Part shown: positions 40,366-48,244 of the stretch, piece after piece
Layout: every line of letters starts with the position of its first letter
Numbering within the stretch: the first letter of the stretch is position 1
Assembly: GCA_934307335.1 (NCBI GenBank)
Contig: CAKRCL010000007.1
Location: 1-53,365 of the forward strand
Source: an uncultured Dorea sp.
Lineage (GTDB): Bacteria; Bacillota; Clostridia; Lachnospirales; Lachnospiraceae
Direction of reading: 5' to 3'
Length of the DNA: 53,365 nt
Position numbers and translations under genes: made by a program
Notes under the pieces: model-generated
The model's database searches: none
What the model saw: only the letters and a program-made list of their open reading frames with translations
What the model was told of the DNA's origin: nothing

Positions 40366-41994
40366 ATGCTAGTTAAAGAGATAATTGAAGGGTATAATGA
40401 AAGTGTTTCTTTTACAAATCAAGTAGGAACTTTTACGATTTCGCCAGAAAGAGTGAAATATACATTATTACGGAACAAGTATTATCAGATAGCGAAAGAA
40501 GTATATGACCAATATGTAAGTGACTGGGCACATTATCAACACTGTAATGCATTTAGACATCTTGCAGACAGAAAACTGCAAAAAGTTCTTGTAGAAAAGA
40601 TGGAAGAAGTTAAAAATGATTTGATTAGCGTTGGAATATTTGATGTTGATACACCAAGTCTTATGGAGTACGCTGACCAGTCAGGATATTTTGCAGAATA
40701 TCAAATGGCATATGATGCTTTTGAACAGAGAGTAGAACAGATAAATGGTAATCTTCAATATGAAAAAGCGAAAAGAGAGTATCGGAAAGAAAATAGGGCT
40801 CGTTGGGTAGGTGGAACTTTTAGCAGTCGTTCCAATTATATTGATGATTATATGCATCAGGCAGAATTGGGTATGCGTAATATGGCAGAAGGAGCAGGAC
40901 ACACACTCGTTAATGCGGTTGGTAATGCTGTCAGTACGTCAAATGCGAATAGACAATTGAATGACCTGTTTAGAAACCAGAGTGTCAGAGACCTGTTAAA
41001 TAATGGTGTACTGAATGCTGTTTGGAATCTACATTTTGTTTTGATGGATTTTCTTTTGGATAAATTAAATATATGTACATGGGATTTTCCGGGAACTGAG
41101 GAAAAAGAAAAAGCTGAAAGAATGCTTGGAAATGTTAATAGTACGGTACTTTCAGACGAAGAACGTAAAGGAATAATGAAAGAAGCGTTTGAACTGAATC
41201 CATATTCTGAGCAGTTGTACAAAGCAATGTTTGATTATTATCCAGAAGATGTGGACAATATTACGGAGTTAGCAGAGTATTTTGGTTGTGATATTGAAAG
41301 TGAGAAGGAAAAGAAAGCTTATGAATTTCTCATGGAGAATATAGGGACAACGGAAGAAGAAGCTAAATCCGCAAAAGAAAATCTGTTAGAATATTATAAG
41401 AAAATTGGTATCACAGATTATGAAAATCTCCCATCATATCAGCATATTAACAGTGTGCTAGATAAGTTTGACTTAGAATATCGCACAGTTGATGGTGTTG
41501 TATTTGATACGAGAGATGATGCGGATCTTGCAAAGGCAGAATTGACTGATATTCAGGAATTTATGAGTACGATTCAAAAGCCTACAAAAGAAGATACGTT
41601 AAAGTATGAAGAAGAGTTAAAACAGAAACGTACAGAGTTTGAAGAACGTTTCCAATCAAAGCTGAAAGATAAATATCTTACGGTTATTGACAAGTATTTA
41701 ATAGACTTTGACAAACTGTTTTGTACTATTTCTTTATTTAAGAAAGGGACAAGGAAAGAGGCTGGACAGGCAAAAGCAGTTAATTTCTTAAAGAAACATG
41801 ATACATCAACAAAAGAAAAGCGAGAAGAAGCTTTACAGTTGTTGAGGGAATACCTGCCGGAAATTGGTATAACAGAAGCGGAAGCTACAGATGCAATGGA
41901 ATATTTGAAGAAAAAAGAACACGAAGAATATTACGGTAAAGAATCTTCAATTTCAAAGATTACAAAAGGTTTAGGCAGTTTGTTTAAAAAGTAA
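40366..41994 (+). CDS. 542-aa protein of unknown function (element cargo)
   Basis: Large, acidic, mostly helical soluble protein; I recognise no domain. Visible parts: N-terminal ~130 residues (MLVKEIIEGYNESVSFTNQV; KYYQIAKEVYDQYVSDW), a Gly/Ala/Asn-rich stretch near 175-195 (MAEGAGHTLVNAVGNAVS), a central part with TPR-like helices (FELNPYSEQLYKAMFDYYPEDV), a long charged coiled-coil-like stretch (400-450), and the C-terminal tail SISKITKGLGSLFKK. GGAGGCAGT precedes the ATG. A strong terminator follows, so lipoprotein, TM protein and this gene form one cargo operon under the Mor-like gene. Confidence 0.6.
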   Translation: MLVKEIIEGYNESVSFTNQVGTFTISPERVKYTLLRNKYYQIAKEVYDQYVSDWAHYQHCNAFRHLADRKLQKVLVEKMEEVKNDLISVGIFDVDTPSLMEYADQSGYFAEYQMAYDAFEQRVEQINGNLQYEKAKREYRKENRARWVGGTFSSRSNYIDDYMHQAELGMRNMAEGAGHTLVNAVGNAVSTSNANRQLNDLFRNQSVRDLLNNGVLNAVWNLHFVLMDFLLDKLNICTWDFPGTEEKEKAERMLGNVNSTVLSDEERKGIMKEAFELNPYSEQLYKAMFDYYPEDVDNITELAEYFGCDIESEKEKKAYEFLMENIGTTEEEAKSAKENLLEYYKKIGITDYENLPSYQHINSVLDKFDLEYRTVDGVVFDTRDDADLAKAELTDIQEFMSTIQKPTKEDTLKYEEELKQKRTEFEERFQSKLKDKYLTVIDKYLIDFDKLFCTISLFKKGTRKEAGQAKAVNFLKKHDTSTKEKREEALQLLREYLPEIGITEAEATDAMEYLKKKEHEEYYGKESSISKITKGLGSLFKK

Positions 41995-42014
41995 TATTTT
42001 ATGTGTAAGTATAA

Positions 42015-42045
42015 GCCCAACGTTCACAGGAGCGTTGGGCTTTTT
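42015..42045 (+). terminator. Terminator of the cargo operon
   Basis: GCCCAACG (42015-42022)/CGTTGGGC (42033-42040) followed by TTTTT. Confidence 0.85.
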
Positions 42046-42059
42046 CTAGGAGGAAACGT

Positions 42060-42149
42060 ATGCAGTATTATTTGTTGGGAATAGCAATCGGAATTGTATT
42101 GCTGAATGTACTATATATAAATATCACGGTGTGGGAGGTGCAGAAGTGA
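42060..42149 (+). CDS. 29-aa single-TM micro-ORF
   Basis: MQYYLLGIAIGIVLLNVLYI then NITVWEVQK: one TM helix and a short polar tail. SD AGGAGGAAA is 3-9 nt before the ATG. It overlaps the next micro-ORF by 4 nt (GTGA). Coding status rests on the SD and the coupled arrangement. Confidence 0.5.
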   Translation: MQYYLLGIAIGIVLLNVLYINITVWEVQK

Positions 42150-42259
42150 GCGAAAAGGAGTTAAAACAGGTACTTGCAGGTATCACGATAGTCACAACTA
42201 TGCTTAAGTTGGTGATTCAACACAGAGGACAGGTGCAGAAAGGGAAGAAAGATGTATAA
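42146..42259 (+). CDS. 37-aa micro-ORF
   Basis: MSEKELKQVLAGITIVTTML then KLVIQHRGQVQKGKKDV, starting at GTG 42146 within GTGA of the previous stop; SD GGGAGGTG upstream. Amphipathic helix with a basic end. It overlaps the next frame by 8 nt. Confidence 0.45.
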   Translation: MSEKELKQVLAGITIVTTMLKLVIQHRGQVQKGKKDV

Positions 42260-42425
42260 GAGACAGGTATGTGAATATTTAAAACCACATGCAAAAAAGG
42301 TGTATGAACTTGTAGATACAGACGGTGACTACATGGGGTTAAGAACAATACACCCATTATTTGCAGGTCAGAGATTCAGTGGTAAATGGGAATTCAGAAA
42401 CTTTGTGTTTCCAGAAGAGAAGTGA
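42252..42425 (+). CDS. 57-aa micro-ORF
   Basis: MYKRQVCEYLKPHAKKVYEL, VDTDGDYMGLRTIHPLFAGQ, RFSGKWEFRNFVFPEEK: a small basic globular-looking protein. SD-like AAAGGGAAG is upstream. The previous frame's TAA is inside its start region, so translation is coupled. A convergent terminator follows. Confidence 0.5.
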   Translation: MYKRQVCEYLKPHAKKVYELVDTDGDYMGLRTIHPLFAGQRFSGKWEFRNFVFPEEK

Positions 42426-42431
42426 TAGTTC

Positions 42432-42456
42432 GGGGCGTTAGCTTGTCTAACGCCCC
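42432..42456. terminator. Bidirectional terminator between convergent genes
   Basis: GGGGCGTTA (42432-42440)/TAACGCCCC (42448-42456), perfect 9-bp stem with a 7-nt loop, between the micro-ORFs and the minus-strand hypothetical gene. Confidence 0.75.
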
Positions 42457-42462
42457 AACATA

Positions 42463-43107
42463 TTAACTTTCAGGGAAGAATATTTTAACAAGTCTTTTGA
42501 AAGACTCTCTTAAAGATATATCTGTTTGGGATATTAACGCTTCTACCTTACTGCGTTGAATTTCGGTGAGTTTATAAGTAGTACTACCATCGAAACACTT
42601 ACTCACATCTAAAAATAGGCAAAAAAAAACAGACATATCATTTTGAGATATGACCATTTTTTGGTGCTCACGTGGATTATCAATACAATCAGGGTGAAGC
42701 AAGTGATGAATAATGAAATAAGCATATTGTCCATTGTCGGTAAGATTTGAATTAGGGTACTTGGAGAGTGCTTCGGTAAGGTATTTGTCAGGATATCTAG
42801 ATCTTAAAAGAATACCGAATAAATATGTGGTAAATAAGCGTAAGTGTTCACTTGTAAAGTAGCATGTTGGACAATTTAATTTTAAATATTCGATAGTATG
42901 GGCTACAGTACGTTCTCTCCATTTGGCTACAGTTTGGTAGTCTGAGTGCTTATAAGTATCTTCAGGTTGAAAAATTGAATTTAATGCACATACATATTCG
43001 TTTTTCTCGTCAGGGATAACGAGTTCGATTACTTCAAGAACTTTTACCCTAAGTTTTTGAATGTTAGGTGTCAGATATCGACATTCCATTTGTTTTTCAT
43101 TGGTCAT
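42463..43107 (-). CDS. Hypothetical protein, only minus-strand gene of the element
   Basis: 214-aa soluble protein rich in Tyr, His and Cys. Helical blocks are KLRVKVLEVIELVIPDEKNEYVCALNSIF and HLRLFTTYLFGILLRSRYPDKYL; the C-terminus LRESFKRLVKIFFPES is basic. No family recognised. SD AAAGGAGG is 6-8 nt before the ATG. It is divergent from the 298-aa/DUF927 operon with a palindrome between them, so it may be the element's repressor or an immunity-type gene; no helix-turn-helix is evident. Confidence 0.6.
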   Translation of the reverse strand: MTNEKQMECRYLTPNIQKLRVKVLEVIELVIPDEKNEYVCALNSIFQPEDTYKHSDYQTVAKWRERTVAHTIEYLKLNCPTCYFTSEHLRLFTTYLFGILLRSRYPDKYLTEALSKYPNSNLTDNGQYAYFIIHHLLHPDCIDNPREHQKMVISQNDMSVFFCLFLDVSKCFDGSTTYKLTEIQRSKVEALISQTDISLRESFKRLVKIFFPES

Positions 43108-43213
43108 AAATGTACCTCCTTTACGGTGCTGTATAATTAGTTGTTCGGAGTTCCATTTTTAAAAAAACAAATTGTCGGAATACGATTAAGAAGAGCGGTG
43201 ATATTATCAAGTC

Positions 43214-43231
43214 ATGGAAAACGTTTCCCAT
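43214..43231. promoter_or_regulatory. Palindromic operator-like site between divergent operons
   Basis: ATGGAAAACGTTTCCCAT reads as its own complement at 16 of 18 positions. It lies about 107 bp from the minus-strand gene start and 83 bp from the plus-strand start. Confidence 0.5.
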
Positions 43232-43313
43232 AGAAACTACAAGGGGATAAGTCAATACGCGTAGATTTTGAAGCTTGAAAAAACAGTATATGAATAATAG
43301 GAGGAAAAAATCT

Positions 43314-44210
43314 ATGAAAGAAATAAATAACTGCTCTTATGCTTATGCAGTAGGAAAACTCGAGGAACGCTGGAGGACGCTGTTGGAGGAAGAAATAGAC
43401 AATTGTGTACCAATGACCTTTATGGTTTGTACTGCAGTAGCAGGAATGGTATCAGAGTTTAGGGGAGAAGAAAGTGTAAAAGTAATATTATCAGAAAGAG
43501 ATAGCGATCGTACCGAGGAAAGTTTGGTAGCCAATGCAACGCTATTATTCGCAAGAACAGGGGGATGTATATCATGCAGAAAGTTTAAAATAAATTCGAA
43601 AGAAACATCAGATGGTGGTACATATTTGATGGACAGCATTCCTGTAATGCAAGAGCTTCAAACGGAAAGAGGGTATTATACACATCATAAAACTATTATT
43701 GTTGTGTATAAAGAATGGATAGACATAGCGACTAGAGAAAGCTATGAATTTCAGGGAATAGAACCTGAACCAAAAATGGAAGGACCACTTCCGACAGTTT
43801 GGTTGGAAATAAAACCTGGGGTATCTTGGTTTAAGTACAAGGAAAGTGCCTTAATAGCGGTTCGCGCTTATAGAGATGTGAGCGGTTATAAGAGTAGGGA
43901 GGCATATAATCAATTGATAAGATGGGGAGACGAAAGGATGATAGACATTCTGGATTCTGAGATTGAAAGTTTTAAAAGACATGCAGAGGAAAGAGGTTTA
44001 TATAAGGATGCACCAGAGGAGTTTTATAGGCAAATAGGCTTGATACTTGTAGCTCTGAAGATTGTGCGAAAAGTGTATGGAATACATACAAAAAAGAAAG
44101 AATTGGAAAGTTTTATTTTTGAAAATGTTACGGTAGCATGGCATACGAAAGTAGTAGATCAATGTTATGAATATCCCTATGAAGATTCAGAAGAAGGAGA
44201 CTTGTTTTAA
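43314..44210 (+). CDS. Hypothetical protein, partner of the DUF927 helicase-like gene
   Basis: 298-aa protein; I recognise no family. It begins MKEINNCSYAYAVGKLEERW with RBS AGGAGGA; an ATG at 43275 is less likely. A mixed alpha/beta N-terminal half (VKVILSERDSDRTEESLVANATLLFARTGGCISC) is followed by a helical half (AVRAYRDVSGYKSREAYNQLIRW). The stop TAA overlaps the ATG of the DUF927 gene (TAATG), so the two are translated together and likely act together, possibly in element replication. Confidence 0.6.
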   Translation: MKEINNCSYAYAVGKLEERWRTLLEEEIDNCVPMTFMVCTAVAGMVSEFRGEESVKVILSERDSDRTEESLVANATLLFARTGGCISCRKFKINSKETSDGGTYLMDSIPVMQELQTERGYYTHHKTIIVVYKEWIDIATRESYEFQGIEPEPKMEGPLPTVWLEIKPGVSWFKYKESALIAVRAYRDVSGYKSREAYNQLIRWGDERMIDILDSEIESFKRHAEERGLYKDAPEEFYRQIGLILVALKIVRKVYGIHTKKKELESFIFENVTVAWHTKVVDQCYEYPYEDSEEGDLF

Positions 44211-46054
44211 TGGATTACACCGTAACAATACAAGAAGAGACTGAAAAGGTTACTCAAGCCGTAGTACATAAGTCCGTAGAAATCACAGACGGGCAGTACG
44301 GTCATTACATCTACAAAAAAGATGAAATGATATATATCCCATGCGGAGGCGCAGTCTATGTAAAGAATGCTATTACGGAAGTGGAAACCTGTAAGCAGTA
44401 TTTAACACTGTATTTCGACAGTGGAGATGGGAAGAGGAGGACAATTCTCTTCCCAAGAGAAGACTTGGTGGAAAATAAGATAGTGTCATTGACTGCATAT
44501 GGAGTACAGGTGTCAAAAAAGACTGCAGATTATCTTATAAAGTCCATAGAGAATCAAGAGGTAAACGTTAAGCACTTATTATGTCATGCGAAATTAGGTA
44601 TGGCTGAGTGGAATGGTGAGAAGATATTTAAAGGCGCGAAAGGCGTTGGTATTGACAGTAAGTACACGGGGAAGCTAAGAGTTTCCCCGAAAGGTACTTA
44701 TGCAAACTATAAGAAGATGTTAAAGCAAGATGTCATAGGACATACACCAATGGAGTTTTTATTGTCAGCGTCTATCAGTGGATTGTTGGTGGATTATCTG
44801 AAAGAAAGTATCAGTGTAGAAAATATTATGGTGCATATGATTGGAGAATCTTCTACAGGAAAAACTACAGGAGCACTTCTGGCAGTGTCCTGTGGGAGCG
44901 CACCAGACTTTCTTGGAAATAACTTTGTATTTTCTTTTCAGGATACGCTAAATTCCTTAATGCGTCTGATACCGAATTCTTATCCGACGTTGATAGACGA
45001 AGGAAGTCTTCTTACAGACCGAGATATGACACAGACGTTATACAGTCTTAGCAGTGGCACAGAAAAGAGAAGACTTTCAGGAGGCATGGAAGTAAATGAA
45101 TCTTCACGTTTCCGTACAGCATTATTTCTCACGTCAGAAAAGAGTATTCTGGCACAGTGCAATATGAATACAGGACTGTTGACAAGAAACTTTGAATTTC
45201 AGAATGTGACGTGGACAAGCAGTGCAGAATCAGCCGACAGGATAAAGTCTGTTGTTACAGAAAATTACGGTCATATCATTCCGAGGGTGGCAAAGTGGTT
45301 ACTGGCACAGGACAGGCAGAAGTTGGTAGAAAAGATTGTACAGGAGACAAATGCAGTCATAAAAAGGGCGAGAGAAGCAAAGACCTATAATAATTTGACG
45401 GAAAGAACTGCAAAGCAGTCTGCACTGATACTGGTAGCAGTGGACATTGTGAATGAGGTATTGAAGTTAAAGCTGAATAAAGAAGCGATAGGAGACTTTA
45501 TGGAAGAGCATTCCCTTGTGAATAGTGTGGAACAAGTCTCCATAGGAAAAAGGGCAATGGAATGGCTGTTACAATTTATATCTAAGAATTATACACAGTT
45601 TCTTTCTAAGGACAGTCCAAAAGAGATTAGTAACTGCCGTGGTAAGTTGGAAAATATGCAGACAGTTCTGCTAAATACGGATGAAGAATCGGGTATGCGG
45701 TTAAAAGTTACTGAAAGTGAGTTTATGAAGATTTTAAAAGAGGGACATTTCAGTGAGAAAGCAACTGTACTAAAAGAGTGGAAAGAAATGGGATATCTGA
45801 AAGCGCAATCGGACAGATACATAAGCAGAATCAAAATTGTAGGTGACATACAGGTAAAAGGTTACATTATACAATTACCAGTCCCATCTAACAAAATAGG
45901 CGGAGATGGTGTAAAAGATTATGAAGAAGTTCTGGAAGAGAGAAGAAAAAGGATAAATAAGCCCAGACAAGTAATAAAAGATGAATACGTTGAGGATGAT
46001 TTTTTCTCAATTGATGACGATGATAATTTAGATTTTCCAGAAGACTGGAAGTAA
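44210..46054 (+). CDS. DUF927 superfamily-II helicase/ATPase-like protein
   Basis: 614-aa protein matching the DUF927 domain of phage and island replication/primase-helicase proteins. Walker A is IGESSTGKTTGALLAVSCGS (about 214-233), Walker B LIDEGSLL (near 261-268), then LSSGTEKRRLSGGMEVN and FRTALFLTSEKSIL. The C-terminal ~200 residues include a winged-helix-like segment (TESEFMKILKEGHFSEKATV) and end in an acidic tail. Probably an ATP-driven DNA-remodelling enzyme for replication of the excised element. Coupled to the upstream gene and 16 nt from the integrase. Confidence 0.8.
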   Translation: MDYTVTIQEETEKVTQAVVHKSVEITDGQYGHYIYKKDEMIYIPCGGAVYVKNAITEVETCKQYLTLYFDSGDGKRRTILFPREDLVENKIVSLTAYGVQVSKKTADYLIKSIENQEVNVKHLLCHAKLGMAEWNGEKIFKGAKGVGIDSKYTGKLRVSPKGTYANYKKMLKQDVIGHTPMEFLLSASISGLLVDYLKESISVENIMVHMIGESSTGKTTGALLAVSCGSAPDFLGNNFVFSFQDTLNSLMRLIPNSYPTLIDEGSLLTDRDMTQTLYSLSSGTEKRRLSGGMEVNESSRFRTALFLTSEKSILAQCNMNTGLLTRNFEFQNVTWTSSAESADRIKSVVTENYGHIIPRVAKWLLAQDRQKLVEKIVQETNAVIKRAREAKTYNNLTERTAKQSALILVAVDIVNEVLKLKLNKEAIGDFMEEHSLVNSVEQVSIGKRAMEWLLQFISKNYTQFLSKDSPKEISNCRGKLENMQTVLLNTDEESGMRLKVTESEFMKILKEGHFSEKATVLKEWKEMGYLKAQSDRYISRIKIVGDIQVKGYIIQLPVPSNKIGGDGVKDYEEVLEERRKRINKPRQVIKDEYVEDDFFSIDDDDNLDFPEDWK

Positions 46055-46070
46055 GAAAGGATGATGCAAT

Positions 46071-47252
46071 GTGAAGAAAAGAATTAATGGAAGTATTAGA
46101 CCTAGACCAAATGCAGAAGATGTCCAGTATTATGATATTACACTGGAATTAGGAACTGACCCTGCTACAGGTAAAAGGAAAAGAATGTATTTTAAGGTGA
46201 ATACAACAGACAGGGAAGAAGCAGAAAATGAGCTCATGATAAAGAAAGCAGAGTACTTACAGGAAAAACTTCTTGAACCATCTAAAGAGACCGTAACAGA
46301 ATTTATGGAAAGGTTTTTGGAAGATACAAGAAGAAATCTTAGTCCAGCTACGACAAGAGATTACAGACAAACGATTGAGAGATACATAGAACCACTATTT
46401 GGTCATATGAAGATTCAGGAACTAACAAGGGCAAAGGTTCAACAGGTCTATAACAGCCTGAGAAAAAAGTCTAACAGAAGTGATAATCCATTAAGCGCAT
46501 CTACGATTAAACATATTCACCGTGTACTTAAATGTGCTTTAAATGTAGCGGTTGACGAAGGTATTATAAAGGAGAATCCAGTGAGAAAGATTAAAATAGG
46601 CAAAGATATATGTTCAGACCATTTGGAAGTTTATACAGTAGAAGAAATCAGAGCACTTGAAAAAGCAGTAAGAGGAACGGATATGGAGTTACCAGTAGCA
46701 CTATTGTTTGATTGTGTTATGAGAAGGGGAGAACTGTTGGGATTGAGTTACAGTGACATAGATTTTGATAAGAAAGAAGTAACGATACAACATGCTTGGA
46801 CAGAGACAGAAACGAATGAACCTGTACTGAAAGACTGTAAAACAGAAAGTTCTTATAGAAAGCTGATTGTAAGTGACCATACAATGGAACTTCTCCGCAG
46901 ACAAAGAACGATATATCTGAGAAACAGAATGAAATATGGGGAAGATTTCTGTAATAGTAATCGTGTTATCTGTAAAGAGAATGGAGAACCGTACCGTCCA
47001 AAGAGCTTTACAAGGAAATGGGCTAAGACACTGAAAAAGTATGGATTGAGACATATCAAATTACATGGAACAAGACATAGTGCAATCTCACTACTGTTAT
47101 CAGAAGGTGTACCAATTCAGATAGCACAGCAAAGAGCAGGACATCAAGACCCTAAAATTACTCTAAGCGTATATTCTCATGTCTCAAAAGACAAGGAATC
47201 ATTAGTAGCAGATATGCTAGAAGATGTATTGTTTTCAGCAGTGGGAGAGTAA
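46071..47252 (+). CDS. int: Tyrosine recombinase/integrase
   Basis: 393-aa phage/ICE-type integrase. The N-terminal arm-binding domain (YFKVNTTDREEAENELMIKKA) resembles AP2-like/arm domains, then SAM-like core binding (ETVTEFMERFLEDTRRNLSPATTRDYRQTIERYI), then the catalytic domain: R in DCVMRRGELLGLSYSDIDF, HxxR in LHGTRHSAISLLL, H in RAGHQDPKITLSVYSHV with nucleophile Y. It starts at GTG 46071 with AAAGGATG upstream. It lies next to attR and should catalyse insertion in tRNA-Lys. No separate excisionase is recognised. Confidence 0.93.
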   Translation: MKKRINGSIRPRPNAEDVQYYDITLELGTDPATGKRKRMYFKVNTTDREEAENELMIKKAEYLQEKLLEPSKETVTEFMERFLEDTRRNLSPATTRDYRQTIERYIEPLFGHMKIQELTRAKVQQVYNSLRKKSNRSDNPLSASTIKHIHRVLKCALNVAVDEGIIKENPVRKIKIGKDICSDHLEVYTVEEIRALEKAVRGTDMELPVALLFDCVMRRGELLGLSYSDIDFDKKEVTIQHAWTETETNEPVLKDCKTESSYRKLIVSDHTMELLRRQRTIYLRNRMKYGEDFCNSNRVICKENGEPYRPKSFTRKWAKTLKKYGLRHIKLHGTRHSAISLLLSEGVPIQIAQQRAGHQDPKITLSVYSHVSKDKESLVADMLEDVLFSAVGE

Positions 47253-47295
47253 GCAGACAGGTAAATATCTTATGCTTTTGCGTTTGTGAGACTAA

Positions 47296-47392
47296 GAATT
47301 CCGAAATCCCGTGTGCCCCGTTGGGAAAAAGGAGAAATAGCAAATGACAATTTGCAATATCCTTTTGAGGGGGCACGGGAATTCGTGAATTC
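47296..47392. other. Large multi-stem palindrome after the integrase
   Basis: Outer arms around GAATTC...CCCGTGTGCCCC (47296-47319) and GGGGCACGGG...GAATTC (about 47370-47392) are complementary with few mismatches; an inner GCAAA/TTTGC stem (47340-47355) lies between. It may be a replication origin, part of the attP arm region, or a transcription stop. Confidence 0.5.
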
Positions 47393-47405
47393 GTGCGAAC
47401 AAGGA

Positions 47406-47429
47406 AGCAAAGCTTGAAAAAGCTTTGCT
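47406..47429. terminator. Stem-loop after the integrase
   Basis: AGCAAAGCTT (47406-47415)/AAGCTTTGCT (47420-47429), perfect, GAAA tetraloop; no long T-run, so termination strength is uncertain. Confidence 0.5.
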
Positions 47430-47642
47430 GAGAGTTTATTGTTATTTAGTAGAAGTTATGTTTGCTATAAGAAGTACGTCGCGAAATTAGTCGCGAACTG
47501 AAACGCCCTTATGGAGCATAGAAGAAAAAAGAAATTTAGTTGAAAACAGATAATACATAGTTATCTCCAATGCGATATATGGCAAAGTGGAAGTGAATTG
47601 TAGAAGGAACTGACAAGTCGCAGAAGTGACGTCTTTTTATGT

Positions 47643-47856
47643 CTCTTAATCAGGGTGTCCAGGGTTCGAACCCCTGATCGCGCACTACCAAATCACTGTT
47701 TTTAGAGGCTTAGAGCTCTGGGGACGGTGATTTTTTTGTGCCTGAAAATAGGGGCTTTAGGGGGGATAAAACGGAAATCACTAGGGAAAGCAAGGGTGAA
47801 GTGCCTTTGTCGCAGATTCTGTCGCGAGCTCGTCGCGAGAAAATAAACAGTCCAAG
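47643..47856 (+). repeat. attR: 214-bp direct repeat, right copy
   Basis: Identical to 38384-38597. It begins in the tRNA anticodon arm, so 47643-47684 is a tRNA-Lys 3' fragment without a 5' half and is not a functional tRNA. The region 47430-47642 before it holds no gene, only GTCGC repeats and AT-rich sequence. Confidence 0.92.
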
Positions 47857-47916
47857 AAAGCTGTAGATTCTTGATCTGTTAAGATTTGCCAGAATGATGG
47901 ATTTGATGATTTGTCA

Positions 47917-47945
47917 TTGATAATCGTTGTATTATTCGCTACAAT
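47917..47945 (+). promoter_or_regulatory. glgA promoter
   Basis: TTGATA (47917-47922), 17-bp spacer, TACAAT (47940-47945). The predicted start is near 47952, giving a leader of about 290 nt that consists mostly of repeat copy B. Confidence 0.65.
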
Positions 47946-47949
47946 TATT

Positions 47950-48182
47950 ATATCAGCTGGGAGATGACTCCCACCTCTATAGGTGGTGAGAAACAAGCTG
48001 GTATCAGTGGTGGGAGTCAATCTCCCAGCTGATATAGCCTCCGGCAGGGCGCACATTGTCCGGTGGACAATGGTTTTGCGCCGACCGAAACGGAGTGTAG
48101 ACTTGCAGAGGTGCGCAGTAGAAGTATGTCATGCAATTGCATGACGCGCACCTCGCAGCAAGAATGCCGAGGCATTCTTGAA
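47950..48182 (+). repeat. Hairpin-rich intergenic repeat, copy B (longest)
   Basis: Outer arms ATATCAGCTGGGAG (47950-47963)/CTCCCAGCTGATAT (48022-48035) enclose stems CCACCT/AGGTGG and GGGAG/CTCCC. A 53-bp insert (48050-48102) absent from copy A holds ATTGTCC/GGACAAT. The last 80 bp (48103-48182) equal copy A. It is in the glgA 5' leader. Confidence 0.85.
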
Positions 48183-48244
48183 ATAAAATAATAGGATGAT
48201 ATTATCCGTGATGGGGCAAATGTTTTGCAGATTGGAGACCAGAT

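Larger units (their letters stand above)
38384..47642 (+). mobile_element. Integrative element of 9.26 kb in tRNA-Lys
   Basis: Bounded by the 214-bp repeats, with a tyrosine integrase at the right end beside attR. Contents in order: hypothetical 168 aa, Mor-like activator with possible leader peptide, lipoprotein, three-TM protein, 542-aa protein, three overlapping micro-ORFs, a minus-strand hypothetical, a 298-aa gene and a DUF927 helicase-like gene, integrase. No relaxase, terminase, capsid or tail genes are seen, so it is neither a full conjugative element nor a prophage; a satellite or mobilisable island is more likely. The excision junction would be formed between the two repeats. Confidence 0.85.

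Noticed and set aside
38384..47642. Element taken as a prophage or full conjugative element
   Set aside because: No terminase, capsid, tail, lysis, relaxase or type IV secretion genes are visible, and the size is about 9 kb.
47643..47684. Second tRNA-Lys gene
   Set aside because: Only the 3' half from the anticodon arm is present; it is the attR copy.
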